DNA of 64,000 nucleotides from positions 106,622-170,621 of the forward strand of contig NZ_VITH01000014.1 of assembly GCF_007827815.1 (NCBI RefSeq). Direction: 5' to 3'. Shown piece after piece: positions 24,928 to 33,761 of this stretch (the stretch's first letter is position 1; every line of letters starts with the position of its first letter). A model generated the notes under the pieces. The model ran no database searches. It worked only from the letters and a program-made list of their open reading frames with translations, and was not told where the DNA came from. This DNA is from Azospirillum brasilense. Its GTDB lineage: Bacteria; Pseudomonadota; Alphaproteobacteria; Azospirillales; Azospirillaceae. The position numbers and the translations under genes are program-made.

Positions 24928-25836
24928 TCAGTCCGCGAGCCGCTGCGCGCCCGACCGTTTCGCGGCCTCGGCCATCAGCGCGTCGAGGGCCGCCGGCAGG
25001 TCGCCGGGCACGTCCACCACGACGGCCCCGGCGCGTTCCAGAGCGCCGCGCTTGGAGGCGTAGCTGCCGCGGTCGCCGGTCACGATGGCGCCGGCGTGGC
25101 CCATCTTCTTGCCCGGCGGGGAGGCGCGGCCGGCGATGAAGGAGACGACGGGCTTGTCCGTCTTCGCCACCAGCTCCGCCGCTTCCTCCTCCATGCTGCC
25201 GCCGATCTCGCCGACGAGCGCGATGGCGTCGGTGCCCGGATCGTCGATCAGGGCGGCCAGCGCGTCCTTGGTCGTCGTGCCGATCATCGGGTCGCCGCCG
25301 ATGCCGAGGAAGGCCGACTGCCCATGGCCGCCGCGCACGAGATTCAGGCAGACCAGCGTGCCCAGGCTGCCGCTGCGCGAGATGACGCCGACCCGGCCCG
25401 GCTGGAAGACGCGCGGGTTGAAGGCGGGCATGATGCCGACAAAGCCCTCGCCCGGAGTCACGATGCCGGCGGTGTTCGGCCCGATGATGCGGGTGCCGTG
25501 CTCCGCCGCCGCGGCGTGCATCTCCATCACGTCGTGGGACGGGATGTGCTCGGTCAAGCAGACGACCGTCTTCGCCCCCGCCTCGATGGCGTCGATGGCG
25601 GCGGCCTTGGCGGCGGCGGGCGGGATGAACATCACCGACACGTCGAAGCCGCCGTTCGCCATGGCCTCCTTCGCGGTGGCGAAGATGGGCACGCCGCAAT
25701 GGCTCTGCCCGGCCTTCTTCGGATTCACGCCGCCGACCACGGTGGTGCCGTAGGCCTGCATCTGCTCGGTCCAGAAGGTGCCCTGCTTGCCGGTGATGCC
25801 CTGCACCAGGACCCGGTCGCTCTTGCGTACGATCAT
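24928..25836 (-). CDS. Succinyl-CoA-synthetase-like CoA ligase alpha subunit (probable sulfoacetate-CoA ligase)
   Basis: A 302-residue ADP-forming acyl-CoA ligase alpha subunit (SucD family). The CoA-binding domain has VQGITGKQGTFWTEQMQAYG, and the ligase domain has GVISRSGSLGTLV and VGEIGGSMEEEAA. The phospho-His loop GKKMGHAGAIV carries the catalytic His near residue 245. The start overlaps the sucC-like stop by four bases. Since the operon also encodes an acyl-CoA-reducing aldehyde dehydrogenase and Xsc, the likely reaction is sulfoacetate + CoA + ATP to sulfoacetyl-CoA. ADP-forming SucCD-type sulfoacetate ligases are known from other bacteria. A housekeeping succinate or malate ligase is the alternative. 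Confidence 0.75.
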   Translation of the reverse strand: MIVRKSDRVLVQGITGKQGTFWTEQMQAYGTTVVGGVNPKKAGQSHCGVPIFATAKEAMANGGFDVSVMFIPPAAAKAAAIDAIEAGAKTVVCLTEHIPSHDVMEMHAAAAEHGTRIIGPNTAGIVTPGEGFVGIMPAFNPRVFQPGRVGVISRSGSLGTLVCLNLVRGGHGQSAFLGIGGDPMIGTTTKDALAALIDDPGTDAIALVGEIGGSMEEEAAELVAKTDKPVVSFIAGRASPPGKKMGHAGAIVTGDRGSYASKRGALERAGAVVVDVPGDLPAALDALMAEAAKRSGAQRLAD

Positions 25837-26957
25837 CGCGCGGCCTCCACGGCTGCCGAAATGGCGTCTTCCATCCGGTCGTAGGGTTCGATCCCCAGCT
25901 CCTCCCGCACCATGCGCACGGCCTCGTCCTCGCCGGTGCCGTGAATGGAGAAGAAGACGGGGATGGTGGGGTTCAGCGTCTTCCAGGCCTGGATCACGCC
26001 GCCGGCCATCACGTCGGTGCGGGCGAAGGCGCCGCAGAAGTTGACGACGAGGCTTTTGACGCCGGGGTTGGACAGCACGAGGTCCAGCGCCTCCGTCCCC
26101 TTGGTGTAGGCCTCGCCGCCGATCTCCAGGAAGTTGGACGGACGCCCGCCGGCGTGGCTGACCACGTCCATGGTCGTCATGGTCAGCCCGGCGCCGTTCG
26201 CCAGGACGCCGACGTTGCCCTCCAGCTCGATGTATTTGAGGTCGAGCGCCCGCCCGCGCTCCTCCAGCGCCGACAGAGGCTCCTTGGCGCCCAGTTCGGC
26301 GATGTCCGTTTGCCGATAGAGCGCGGCATCGTCCACTGTCAGTTTGCAGTCCAGCGGCACGACGCGGCCGTCGGCGAGCAAGGCCAGCGGGTTGATCTCC
26401 AGCAACTCGGCGTCGTGCTGGCGGTAGACGCGGTAGAGATCGACCAGCATCGCCGCCACCGGCACCGCGGCCTCGCCGAGGTCCAGCCCCAGCAGCAGGC
26501 GGCGCGCGTCCGCCGGGCCGAAGCCCTTGCGGATGTCCACCGCCATGCGGCGCAGGGATTCGGGGCGGGTCGCCGCGACCTCCTCGATGTCCATGCCGCC
26601 CTCGGTGGAGAACAGCACCAGCGGGCTGCGGCTGGCCGGGTCGTTCAGCACCGCGGCGTAGAATTCGCGGGCGATGGCCGCCTGCTCCTCGACCAGCACG
26701 CGGGCGACCGGGAAGCCGCCGATCTCCATGCCCAGGATGGCCTGCGCGGATGCTGCGGCCGCCTCCGGCGTGGCGGCCAGCTTGACGCCGCCCGACTTGC
26801 CGCGCTTGCCCGTGGGCACCTGCGCCTTGACCACCACCGGCCCAATGGCGCGGGCGGCGGCTTCGGCCTCCTGCGCGCTGGCGCAGAGGCGGCCCTGCGG
26901 GACGCTCACCCCGGCGCGGGAGAGCACGGATTTTCCGGCATGTTCCTCGAAGTTCAT
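25833..26957 (-). CDS. Succinyl-CoA-synthetase-like CoA ligase beta subunit (probable sulfoacetate-CoA ligase)
   Basis: A 374-residue beta subunit with an ATP-grasp domain (MNFEEHAGKSVLSRAG, VVVKAQVPTGKRGKSGGVKL, LLEINPLALLADGRVVPLDCKL) and the C-terminal CoA-ligase domain (GGEAYTKGTEALDLVLS, VNFCGAFARTDVMAGG). It is close in length to SucC (about 388) with no lost segment. It is 11 bases downstream of the aldehyde dehydrogenase and translationally coupled to the alpha subunit. Substrate specificity is inferred from its neighbours. Residues of the substrate pocket could not be judged by eye. Confidence 0.75.
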   Translation of the reverse strand: MNFEEHAGKSVLSRAGVSVPQGRLCASAQEAEAAARAIGPVVVKAQVPTGKRGKSGGVKLAATPEAAAASAQAILGMEIGGFPVARVLVEEQAAIAREFYAAVLNDPASRSPLVLFSTEGGMDIEEVAATRPESLRRMAVDIRKGFGPADARRLLLGLDLGEAAVPVAAMLVDLYRVYRQHDAELLEINPLALLADGRVVPLDCKLTVDDAALYRQTDIAELGAKEPLSALEERGRALDLKYIELEGNVGVLANGAGLTMTTMDVVSHAGGRPSNFLEIGGEAYTKGTEALDLVLSNPGVKSLVVNFCGAFARTDVMAGGVIQAWKTLNPTIPVFFSIHGTGEDEAVRMVREELGIEPYDRMEDAISAAVEAAR

Positions 26958-26968
26958 CGTCGCCTCCG

Positions 26969-28396
26969 TCAGCGTCCGTGGCGGGACCAGAAGGGGCCGA
27001 ACAGGGCCTCTTCGCTCGGCTTGTCCTCCGGGATCGGGCGGACGAGGTGGGTGATGTTGACGAAGTGCTTCCAGCTCAGGTTCTCGGAGATGGAGTTCTT
27101 CTGCCAGCTCCCGCAGCCCATGGAGAGGGTGAAGTTCAGCCCGCTGTCGAAGCCCCCGCCGTTGCCGAAGGTGTGAGCGAAGTTAACCAGCACGCGCACC
27201 ACGTCCAACTCGTCGGCCAGCCGCTTCGCGTGCGCCTCGTCCCGCGTGTGGATGCCGCAGGAATGGCCGCGCCCCTGGTGGTCGAGGATTCGGCGGACCT
27301 GATCGACCGCCGCGTCGAAGTCCGGCACCCGGTAGACGGCCAGCACCAGCGACAGCTTCTCGCCGGAGAAGGGATGCGCCTTGCCGACGCCCGTCTCCTC
27401 CACCAGAAAGAAGCGGGCCTCGCGCGCCTTGGGCGCCAGTTCGAACGCTTCGGCGAGGATGGCGGCGTCCTTGGCGATCAGCTTGCGGTTCAGCTTTCCG
27501 TTCTCCCACAGGCGGGACTGCACGCGCTCCCGCTCCTCCGCGGTGCAGAGATAGGCGCCGGCCTCCTCCAGCGCCGCGATGGTCGCGTCGTAGACGGAGT
27601 CGAGGACGACGAGCGCGTTTTCCGAGGAGCAGGAGGTGGAGTTGTCGAAGGTCTTGGAGGCGCAGATCTTGCGCGCCGCCTCGGCCAGATCGGCGCTCTC
27701 GTCCACGATGACCGGGACGTTGCCGGCCCCGACGCCGATGGCCGGGGTGCCGCTGGAATAGGCGCGGCGCACGTTGTCCTGCGAGCCGGTGACGACGACG
27801 AGGTCGACCGCCTCCATCAGCGCCTGGGTCAGGCCCTTGGTGATGGGGGTGGGGATCATCTGCACCAGATCCTCCGGCGCGCCGATGCGCGCCAGCTCGG
27901 CCCGCATCAACTCGACCGTGCGGCCGGTGGCGGCGGAGCCCATGGGGGAGGGGGCGATGATGATGGCGTTGCGGCCCTTGACGGCCATCATCGCCTTGTT
28001 GACCGGGGTGGCCGCCGGGTTGGTGGAGGGGGTGACGGCGCCGACGACGCCCAGCGGCTTGGCGATCTTGACGATGCCCTTGGCGGTGTCCTCCTCGATC
28101 ACGCCGACGGTGCGCACCCGCATCAGGTCGCGCAGCGTGCCGAAGGTCTTGCGCTGGTTCTTGACGATCTTGTCCGCGACGTTGCCGAGACCGGTGTCGG
28201 CCACCGCCAGCTCCGCCAGGGCGCGGGCGCGGCCCGGCTCGTAGATGGCCCAGGCGAGGGCGGCGACGGCGTCGTCCACCCGCTCCTGCGTGGCGTCGGC
28301 GAAGGCGCGCTGGGCGGCGCGGGCGCGGGCGACGAGGGCGGCGATGGCCTCCTGGTCGGCGCTGGCCGGCGTTCGGTCGAGCATGATGTTGTCCAT
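26969..28396 (-). CDS. sauS: CoA-acylating sulfoacetaldehyde dehydrogenase (SauS-like)
   Basis: A 475-residue CoA-dependent aldehyde dehydrogenase of the EutE/AdhE N-domain family, where members reduce acyl-CoA to aldehyde with NAD(P)H. Visible are the cofactor-binding VVGAVTPSTNPAATPVNKAM, the catalytic Cys in FDNSTSCSSENALVV, and C-terminal GKAHPFSGEKLSLVLAVY and SCGIHTRDEAHAKRLA. Its setting between a CoA ligase and xsc fits sulfoacetyl-CoA to sulfoacetaldehyde, as in SauS of Cupriavidus. The ATG at 28396 follows GGGAGAGAGACAAGC. The frame stays open far upstream, but that extension has no coding character and overlaps tctA. Acetaldehyde dehydrogenase is the sequence-only alternative. Confidence 0.82.
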   Translation of the reverse strand: MDNIMLDRTPASADQEAIAALVARARAAQRAFADATQERVDDAVAALAWAIYEPGRARALAELAVADTGLGNVADKIVKNQRKTFGTLRDLMRVRTVGVIEEDTAKGIVKIAKPLGVVGAVTPSTNPAATPVNKAMMAVKGRNAIIIAPSPMGSAATGRTVELMRAELARIGAPEDLVQMIPTPITKGLTQALMEAVDLVVVTGSQDNVRRAYSSGTPAIGVGAGNVPVIVDESADLAEAARKICASKTFDNSTSCSSENALVVLDSVYDATIAALEEAGAYLCTAEERERVQSRLWENGKLNRKLIAKDAAILAEAFELAPKAREARFFLVEETGVGKAHPFSGEKLSLVLAVYRVPDFDAAVDQVRRILDHQGRGHSCGIHTRDEAHAKRLADELDVVRVLVNFAHTFGNGGGFDSGLNFTLSMGCGSWQKNSISENLSWKHFVNITHLVRPIPEDKPSEEALFGPFWSRHGR

Positions 28397-28440
28397 TTGC
28401 TTGTCTCTCTCCCTGAAGGTTCGTTCGTTGGTTCGGACGG

Positions 28441-29994
28441 TCAGGCTTTGAGCACCCGCTGCGGCGGCTCCTTGTGGGGCGGGTTGCCGTGGGTCGGATC
28501 GTTGGGGGGGCGGCGGAGCAGGGGTTTGACCACCGGCCACATCGACCAGGCGAGGAAGATCGCGGACAGCGCCAGGATGGTGCCGCTGATCGGGCGGGTG
28601 AAGAACACCGCCATGTTGCCTTCGTAGTTGGCAAGCGAGGTGAGGAAGTAGCGCTCGCACAGCGGCCCCAGGATCACGCCCACCACCAGCGGGGCCGGCG
28701 GGAAGTTGGTGCGCTTCATGAAATAGCCGACGACGCCGAAGGCGAGGCAGACATAGACGTCGAAGAGATTGTTGCGCACGCCGTAGGCGCCGACGACGCT
28801 CAGCACGATGATGAAGGCGCCGAGAATGGCCGGCGGCACGCGCATCAGCGTCGAGAAGACCCGCGCCACGCCCATCGCCGCGACGATCATCAGCAGGTTG
28901 GCGATCAGCATGCTGGCGAAGATCGTGTAGACCAGCGTGGTGTTCGAGGTGAAGAGGAGCGGGCCGGGGTTCAGCCCGTGGATCAGCATGGCGGCCAGCA
29001 TGATGGCCGTGGCGGCGCTGCCGGGGATGCCCAGCGTCAGCAGCGGGATCATGGCGGTGCCGGTGGTGGCGTTCTTGGCCGCCTCCGGGGCCGCCAGCCC
29101 TTCCTCCATGCCAGTGCCGAAGCGGTCGCCCTTGCCGCAGGCCTGCTTCTCCACGCTGTAGGCGATGACCGCCCCCACCGTGGCCCCGGCGCCGGGGATG
29201 ACGCCGATGGTGCAGCCGACGCCGGTGCCGCGCAGCACGGAGGACTTCACCCGCCACAGGTCCGACAGGCCGACCTGCTTGCCGGGCTTCGTGGCGACGG
29301 AGCGGGCGCCGCCGGCCCGCTTGCAGATCAGGTCCACCACCTCGCCGATGGCGAAGAGGCCGATCATCACGACCGTGAAGTTGATGCCGCTCTCCAGGTC
29401 GGGGACGCCCAGCGTCAGCCGGGGCATGCCGTACATCGGATCGACGCCGACCGTCCCGATCAGCAGGCCGAGGAACATCGAGAGCGCGCTCATCAGCGGC
29501 GCGTCCTTGGCGATGGCGATGACGCTGACGAGGCCCAGGATGGTGGCGGCGAAGAATTCCGGCTGGTCGAACTTCAGCGCGAAGCTGGCGAAGGGCGGGG
29601 CGCCGAAGGTCAGCAGAAGCGCGCTGACCAGCCCGCCGAAGGCCGACGCGGTGATGGCGATGCTCAAGGCCCGCGAGGACAGGCCCTTGCGCGTCATCGG
29701 GTAGCCGTCCCAGCAACTCGGCAGCGAGGCCGGCGTGCCGGGGATGTTGATGAGGATCGAGGAGATCGAGCCGCCGAACACGCCACCCACATAAATGCCG
29801 CCGAGGAAGGACATCGCCGTGACCGGCGGCAGCAGGTAGGTGAAGGGCAGGGCGATGGCCATGGCGTTGACGAAGGAGATGCCCGGCAAAGCGCCGGCCA
29901 CCACCCCGAGCATCAGGCCCGACACCAGGAAGACGAAGTTGTACGGATCGAGGGCGCCGGCAAAGCCACCGGCCAGATTGGCGAGGATATCCAT
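28441..29994 (-). CDS. tctA: Tripartite tricarboxylate transporter, large membrane subunit TctA
   Basis: A 517-residue TctA-family permease with about 12 hydrophobic segments. Family marks are LMLGVVAGALPGISFVNAMA at residues 27-46, GGIYVGGVFGGSISSILINI with PGTPAS, and the repeated second-half motif GVIPGAGATVGAVIAYSVEKQ. It imports small carboxylates or sulfonates together with TctB and TctC. Within this operon the substrate is probably sulfoacetate. It sits 44 bases upstream of sauS. Confidence 0.9.
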   Translation of the reverse strand: MDILANLAGGFAGALDPYNFVFLVSGLMLGVVAGALPGISFVNAMAIALPFTYLLPPVTAMSFLGGIYVGGVFGGSISSILINIPGTPASLPSCWDGYPMTRKGLSSRALSIAITASAFGGLVSALLLTFGAPPFASFALKFDQPEFFAATILGLVSVIAIAKDAPLMSALSMFLGLLIGTVGVDPMYGMPRLTLGVPDLESGINFTVVMIGLFAIGEVVDLICKRAGGARSVATKPGKQVGLSDLWRVKSSVLRGTGVGCTIGVIPGAGATVGAVIAYSVEKQACGKGDRFGTGMEEGLAAPEAAKNATTGTAMIPLLTLGIPGSAATAIMLAAMLIHGLNPGPLLFTSNTTLVYTIFASMLIANLLMIVAAMGVARVFSTLMRVPPAILGAFIIVLSVVGAYGVRNNLFDVYVCLAFGVVGYFMKRTNFPPAPLVVGVILGPLCERYFLTSLANYEGNMAVFFTRPISGTILALSAIFLAWSMWPVVKPLLRRPPNDPTHGNPPHKEPPQRVLKA

Positions 29995-30018
29995 GGGACG
30001 ATCCCTCCGGTGGCCGGC

Positions 30019-30555
30019 TCAGTAGATGCCGAGCAGGCGGTAAAGCGCGACGGTGAAGTCGTCGAAGACGCCATGGCCGCGGTTCAGCGGCATCTGGGCG
30101 AGGAGGACGAAGACGTAGAGCAGCACCACGCAGCCGATGCCGGTGACCAGAGCCAGCGTCAGCGGGCGCCGGATGCCGCCGATGACGCACCAGAGGGCGA
30201 CGAAGGCGAGGGTGGCGACCGGAAAGCCGAGCTGCGGCAGGGCGATGCCGTACAGGATCACCAGCCCCAGCCCGATCATGGCCCGGCCATGGGCGTAGCC
30301 TTCGTACTCCTCGTCGACCGGCTTCTGCCGGTGGACCGCGCGCCGCAGCGCCAGGAGTTCCTTGGCGATCCAGATCAGGGCGCACAGCCCGACCGCGCCC
30401 AGCATCAGCCGGGGCCAGCCCGTCGGTCCCACCGGGTCCGGCAGGCCGGCGATCATGGTGCTGTCGCGCACGATGTGTTGCGAGAGAAGAAGCGACCCGA
30501 AGAGCAGGGCCGCGGGTGTCGCCAGCCGGCGAAGACCGTGGGACAGGGGAGTCAC
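30019..30555 (-). CDS. tctB: Tripartite tricarboxylate transporter, small membrane subunit TctB
   Basis: A 178-residue small TctB-family subunit with four hydrophobic helices (for example AALLFGSLLLSQHIV, LMLGAVGLCALIWIAKELL, LTLALVTGIGCVVLLYVFVL). A charged loop RRAVHRQKPVDEEYEGYAHG joins the halves. It forms the membrane complex with TctA, whose gene begins 24 bases downstream. Low primary conservation is normal for this subunit. Confidence 0.85.
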   Translation of the reverse strand: MTPLSHGLRRLATPAALLFGSLLLSQHIVRDSTMIAGLPDPVGPTGWPRLMLGAVGLCALIWIAKELLALRRAVHRQKPVDEEYEGYAHGRAMIGLGLVILYGIALPQLGFPVATLAFVALWCVIGGIRRPLTLALVTGIGCVVLLYVFVLLAQMPLNRGHGVFDDFTVALYRLLGIY

Positions 30556-30607
30556 GGTTCCCTCCCTGAAGAGCGATGAAGCGGGTGGGGCGGATGTGGA
30601 ACCGGAC

Positions 30608-31597
30608 TCAGCCCGGTGTCTGGCCGACGGTCTTCGTCGCGAAGCGGTCCAGATAGCCCTTCACGGTTTCATAAAAGGCCTTGACCTCCTCCTTGGCCTG
30701 GTCCGGCGTCACCAGCGTGTCGACGCAGGTGAAGGTGTCGGCGCAGAAGGTCTTCCATTCCGGGCTCGCCAGCACCTTGGCGGCGGCCTCGTGCAGCTTC
30801 TGCACGCGCTCGGGCGGCGTGTTGGCGGGCACCGCCAGCGTGCGGAAGTTCGGCAGGTCGCCGATGTCCAGCCCCAGCTCCGCCGAAGCCGGCACGTCGG
30901 GGAAGGAGGGGTGGCGCTGCTTGTCGAACACGACGATGGGCCGCAGGTCGCCGGATTTCAGGAACTGGGCGACGTCGCCGGGCTCCTCGTAGATCGCGTC
31001 GGTGTGGCCGCCGATGGGCGAGGCGTAGCGTTCCGACGGGCGGGCGAAGGGGACGTTGGTCACCGGCACGCCCTGGCTTCCCAGATACTTCAGCGTGATG
31101 TCGTCCTGCGTGCCGTAGCCGGAGGTGGCGACGCGCAGCTTGCCGGGGTTGGCCTTGGCGTGGGCGGCAAAGTCCTCGTAGGTCTTGAAGGGGCTGTTCT
31201 TCGAGACGTAGAGCATCGACGGCGAGTTCTGCATCATCGCCACATAGACGAAATTGTCCGGCTTCGCGGTGCCCAGGCCCGACGCCCAGGAGGAGACGGA
31301 CAGCGCGATCAGCGTGCCGATCGTGTAGCCGTCGGCCGGGTTGGTCAGGACCCGCGTCAGGCCGGCGTTGCCCGACGCCCCGGACACGTTGACGACGGGC
31401 ATGGCGACGCGGAGATGCGGTTCGGCGAGGCGGGCGAACTGGCGCGCCATCAGGTCGGCGCCGCCGCCGGCCCCGAAGGTCGCGATGACCTCGATGGGGC
31501 GCGACGGGTAGTCGTCGGCGCGCGCAGGGCCGGATGACAGGACGGGTGACATCAGCGCGGCCACCGCCGCGGTGAGCGTCAAGGCGTTGCGGAGCAT
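30608..31597 (-). CDS. tctC: Periplasmic solute-binding protein TctC (Bug family), probable sulfoacetate receptor
   Basis: A 329-residue secreted binding protein. The signal peptide is LRNALTLTAAVAALMS with cleavage near ARA-DD (about residue 26). The Bug/TctC fold starts YPSRPIEVIATFGAGGGADL, where the loop binds the carboxylate. Later segments are VNVSGASGNAGLTRVL and FAAHAKANPGKLRVATSGYG. The ATG at 31597 is chosen because GGGAGG lies eight bases upstream; an ATG six bases earlier is too close. It is the first gene of the transporter set and determines the substrate, which the operon suggests is sulfoacetate. Confidence 0.87.
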   Translation of the reverse strand: MLRNALTLTAAVAALMSPVLSSGPARADDYPSRPIEVIATFGAGGGADLMARQFARLAEPHLRVAMPVVNVSGASGNAGLTRVLTNPADGYTIGTLIALSVSSWASGLGTAKPDNFVYVAMMQNSPSMLYVSKNSPFKTYEDFAAHAKANPGKLRVATSGYGTQDDITLKYLGSQGVPVTNVPFARPSERYASPIGGHTDAIYEEPGDVAQFLKSGDLRPIVVFDKQRHPSFPDVPASAELGLDIGDLPNFRTLAVPANTPPERVQKLHEAAAKVLASPEWKTFCADTFTCVDTLVTPDQAKEEVKAFYETVKGYLDRFATKTVGQTPG

Positions 31598-31651
31598 TTG
31601 CATTCCCTCCCAGGGTTTGATTTTTTTTGGCGGGGTTCGTCTTTCTGGCCG

Positions 31652-32650
31652 TCAGGCGTGCAGGCCGGGTGCGGCGCCTCCCTTGGCTGCGGTGGTAGGG
31701 TAGGGCGCGCCCGGCGTGGCGGAGCGGCGGCGCCCGGCGACGATCTGGGCGATGGCGGCGGCGGCGATGCGGGCCGCCGGCGGGTCGGCGCGCGAGGTGA
31801 GGACGATCGGCACCGAGGCGCCGAGCACGATGCCCGCGGCGACGGCGTCCAGGAAATGCACCAGCGCCTTGAACAGGGCGTTGCCGGTCTCGATGTTCGG
31901 CACCACCAGGATGTCGGCGGCCCCGGCGCAGGGGTGGGTCAGGTTCTTGATCCGCGCCGCCTCGGCGGACACCGCGAGGTCGAGCGCCAGCGGTCCGAAC
32001 ACCGTCGCCCCCGGCACCTCCTGCTGGCACAGGCGGGTCAGCCGGTCGGCGTCCATGCTGGAGGGGACCCGTTCGGTCACCTCCTCGGTGCAGGAGAGCA
32101 GTGCCACGCGCGGGTCGCTGCCGCCGACCAGCCGCCACAGCTCCACGGCGTTGCGGATGATGTCCAATTGGGTGTTCAGCGACGGCGCCACGTTGATCGC
32201 CGCGTCGGTGATGACCAGCTCGCGGCCCGAACCGGGAAGCGTCATGTGGAAGGCGTGGGTGAAGCGGCGCCCGGTGCGCAGCCCGTTTTTCGGGTCGAGG
32301 GCCGCGAGCATCAGCGTGTCGGTGTGGATGTGCCCCTTCATCAGCGCGCCGACGTCGCCGGAGCGGGCGAGCGCCACCGCGATCCGCGCTGCCGCCGCGT
32401 CGTCGCGGGCCGGAACCACGCAGGCGCCGTGGAGCGTCCAGCCGATCCGGCGGGCGCTGTCGGCGATGGCCGCCGGATCGCCGACCAGCACCGGCTCGAT
32501 GAGGCCAAGGGCGGTGGCGCGCCGCGCGCTTTCCAGCGCGACCGGCGACCCCGCGGCGACCACCGCCGTGGGAACCGGTTCCAGGGCGGCGCTGCGCGCC
32601 ATCAGCCGGGCCGGGCAATCGGCGGCGGTCGTCTCTAGCGTCCTTGCCAT
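31652..32650 (-). CDS. pta: Phosphate acetyltransferase (Pta/Ptb family)
   Basis: A 332-residue phosphotransacetylase of the PTA/PTB family that converts acetyl phosphate plus CoA to acetyl-CoA plus phosphate. Features are the N-terminal VVAAGSPVALESARRATALG, ALMKGHIHTDTLMLAALD, HAFHMTLPGSGRELVITDAAINVAP and ILVVPNIETGNALFKAL. The acetyl phosphate would come from Xsc at the other end of the operon. Its ATG at 32650 is 14 bases after the iclR stop, with AAGGACGACGGACG in front. A butyryltransferase is possible by sequence alone. Confidence 0.87.
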   Translation of the reverse strand: MARTLETTAADCPARLMARSAALEPVPTAVVAAGSPVALESARRATALGLIEPVLVGDPAAIADSARRIGWTLHGACVVPARDDAAAARIAVALARSGDVGALMKGHIHTDTLMLAALDPKNGLRTGRRFTHAFHMTLPGSGRELVITDAAINVAPSLNTQLDIIRNAVELWRLVGGSDPRVALLSCTEEVTERVPSSMDADRLTRLCQQEVPGATVFGPLALDLAVSAEAARIKNLTHPCAGAADILVVPNIETGNALFKALVHFLDAVAAGIVLGASVPIVLTSRADPPAARIAAAAIAQIVAGRRRSATPGAPYPTTAAKGGAAPGLHA

Positions 32651-32664
32651 GGCGTCCGTCGTCC

Positions 32665-33552
32665 TTAGGGTGTGAGGGCCGGCTCGGCCGGGGCGGCGTC
32701 GATGCCCAGCGCACGGGCCATGTCGCTTGCGGCGCGGTGCAGGACCGGCAGGCGCTCGGCCACCGATTCCCGCGACAGCCGGACCTTCGGCGCCTGCACC
32801 GCCAGGGCGGCGACCATCCGTCCCGCGCCGTCGCGGATCGGCACCGCCGCGCAGAAGACGCCCGGCATGTACTCCTCGTCGTCGAAGGAATGGCCGCAGG
32901 CGGCGATGCTGTCCAATTCCGCACGGAACAGCGCCGGGTCGCACAGCGTCGCCGCCGCCATGCGGGGCAGCGGCAGGCAATCCAGCAGGCGCCGCCGCGG
33001 CAGCTCCGGCAGGAAGGCCAGGAACAGCTTGCCCATCGCCGTGCAGTGCAGCGGAACTCGCGAGCCGACGCCGAACTCCAGCCGCAGCGGCCAGTTTTCC
33101 ACCTCGACGCGGTCGAGATAGACGACGTCGCCGCCCTCCAGCACGCCGATGTTGCAGGTCTCCCCCAGCTCCAGGCTGAGCGCCCGCAGCCGGGCGTGCG
33201 ACGGCGCCTGGCCCAGGGAGCTGCGCAGCGTGTTGAGCGCCAGGGTGCGCAGCTTCGGGCCGACGGTCACCAGCCGGCCGTCGATCGGGCGGGCGAGAAA
33301 GCCGCGCTCCTCCAGCATGGCGATCAGCCGGTGCGCGGTCGGCTTCGGCAGGGTCAGCTTCTCGGCGATGTCCTTGACGGCCATCGGCTGCCCCGCCGCG
33401 GCCACCACGTCCAGCACCGCCAGGACCCGGTCGGCGAGGGGCCGGCGGTCGGTGGCGTTGCCGTCGGTGGCGTTGCTGTCGGCGGCATCATCAATGGTCG
33501 GTTCGGGGGGCTCCCGCAACGGAGCGGAGCCCACGGCGATCTTCCGCGTCAT
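32665..33552 (-). CDS. IclR-family regulator, first gene of the sulfonate operon
   Basis: A 295-residue IclR regulator with a long N-terminal extension rich in Ala, Asp and Asn (residues 1-38), then the winged helix (DRVLAVLDVVAAAGQPMAVK, LPKPTAHRLIAMLEERGFL) and a GAF-like effector domain (CTAMGKLFLAFLPE, DDEEYMPGVFCAAVPI). It is 14 bases upstream of pta and therefore is probably autoregulated with the operon. The ATG at 33552 follows GGGAGGAACG. Its promoter carries a site shared with the neighbouring second IclR gene. It could be the SauR/TauR-like sensor of sulfoacetate. Confidence 0.88.
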   Translation of the reverse strand: MTRKIAVGSAPLREPPEPTIDDAADSNATDGNATDRRPLADRVLAVLDVVAAAGQPMAVKDIAEKLTLPKPTAHRLIAMLEERGFLARPIDGRLVTVGPKLRTLALNTLRSSLGQAPSHARLRALSLELGETCNIGVLEGGDVVYLDRVEVENWPLRLEFGVGSRVPLHCTAMGKLFLAFLPELPRRRLLDCLPLPRMAAATLCDPALFRAELDSIAACGHSFDDEEYMPGVFCAAVPIRDGAGRMVAALAVQAPKVRLSRESVAERLPVLHRAASDMARALGIDAAPAEPALTP

Positions 33553-33573
33553 CGTTCCTCCCGTGACTGGAAG

Positions 33574-33619
33574 CGTATCGCTCGGCCTCTTGGTCTCATT
33601 CAGCGATACGATTTGTATC
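33574..33619. promoter_or_regulatory. Candidate IclR operator before the first IclR gene
   Basis: GTCTCATTCAGCGATAC at 33593-33609 matches the palindrome before the second IclR gene at 14 of 17 positions. Extra dyads surround it: CGTATCGCT (33574-33582) with AGCGATACG (33602-33610), and GATAC (33605-33609) with GTATC (33615-33619). Lying 41 bases before the start codon, it is a good repressor or activator site. Confidence 0.55.
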
Positions 33620-33761
33620 ATTAACTCACAGGACCCTGGGTCGCGCAAGCCCAAAAAGTTCGTGTACCCAATTATCCATGCATACGCGGGCATGCCCAGC
33701 CGGCATCCCGCGGCTCGGGTGATGAAACGTCCGGTTTCAAGGAGCGATGGGGGTAGGAGGG

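Noticed and set aside
22026..25139. 1037-codon plus-strand frame opposite soeA
   Set aside because: This is antisense to a complete molybdopterin oxidoreductase and has no recognisable domain.
26969..30385. 1138-codon frame that would join an upstream segment to the aldehyde dehydrogenase
   Set aside because: The upstream 660 codons overlap tctA out of frame and are low complexity. A good ribosome site marks the ATG at 28396.
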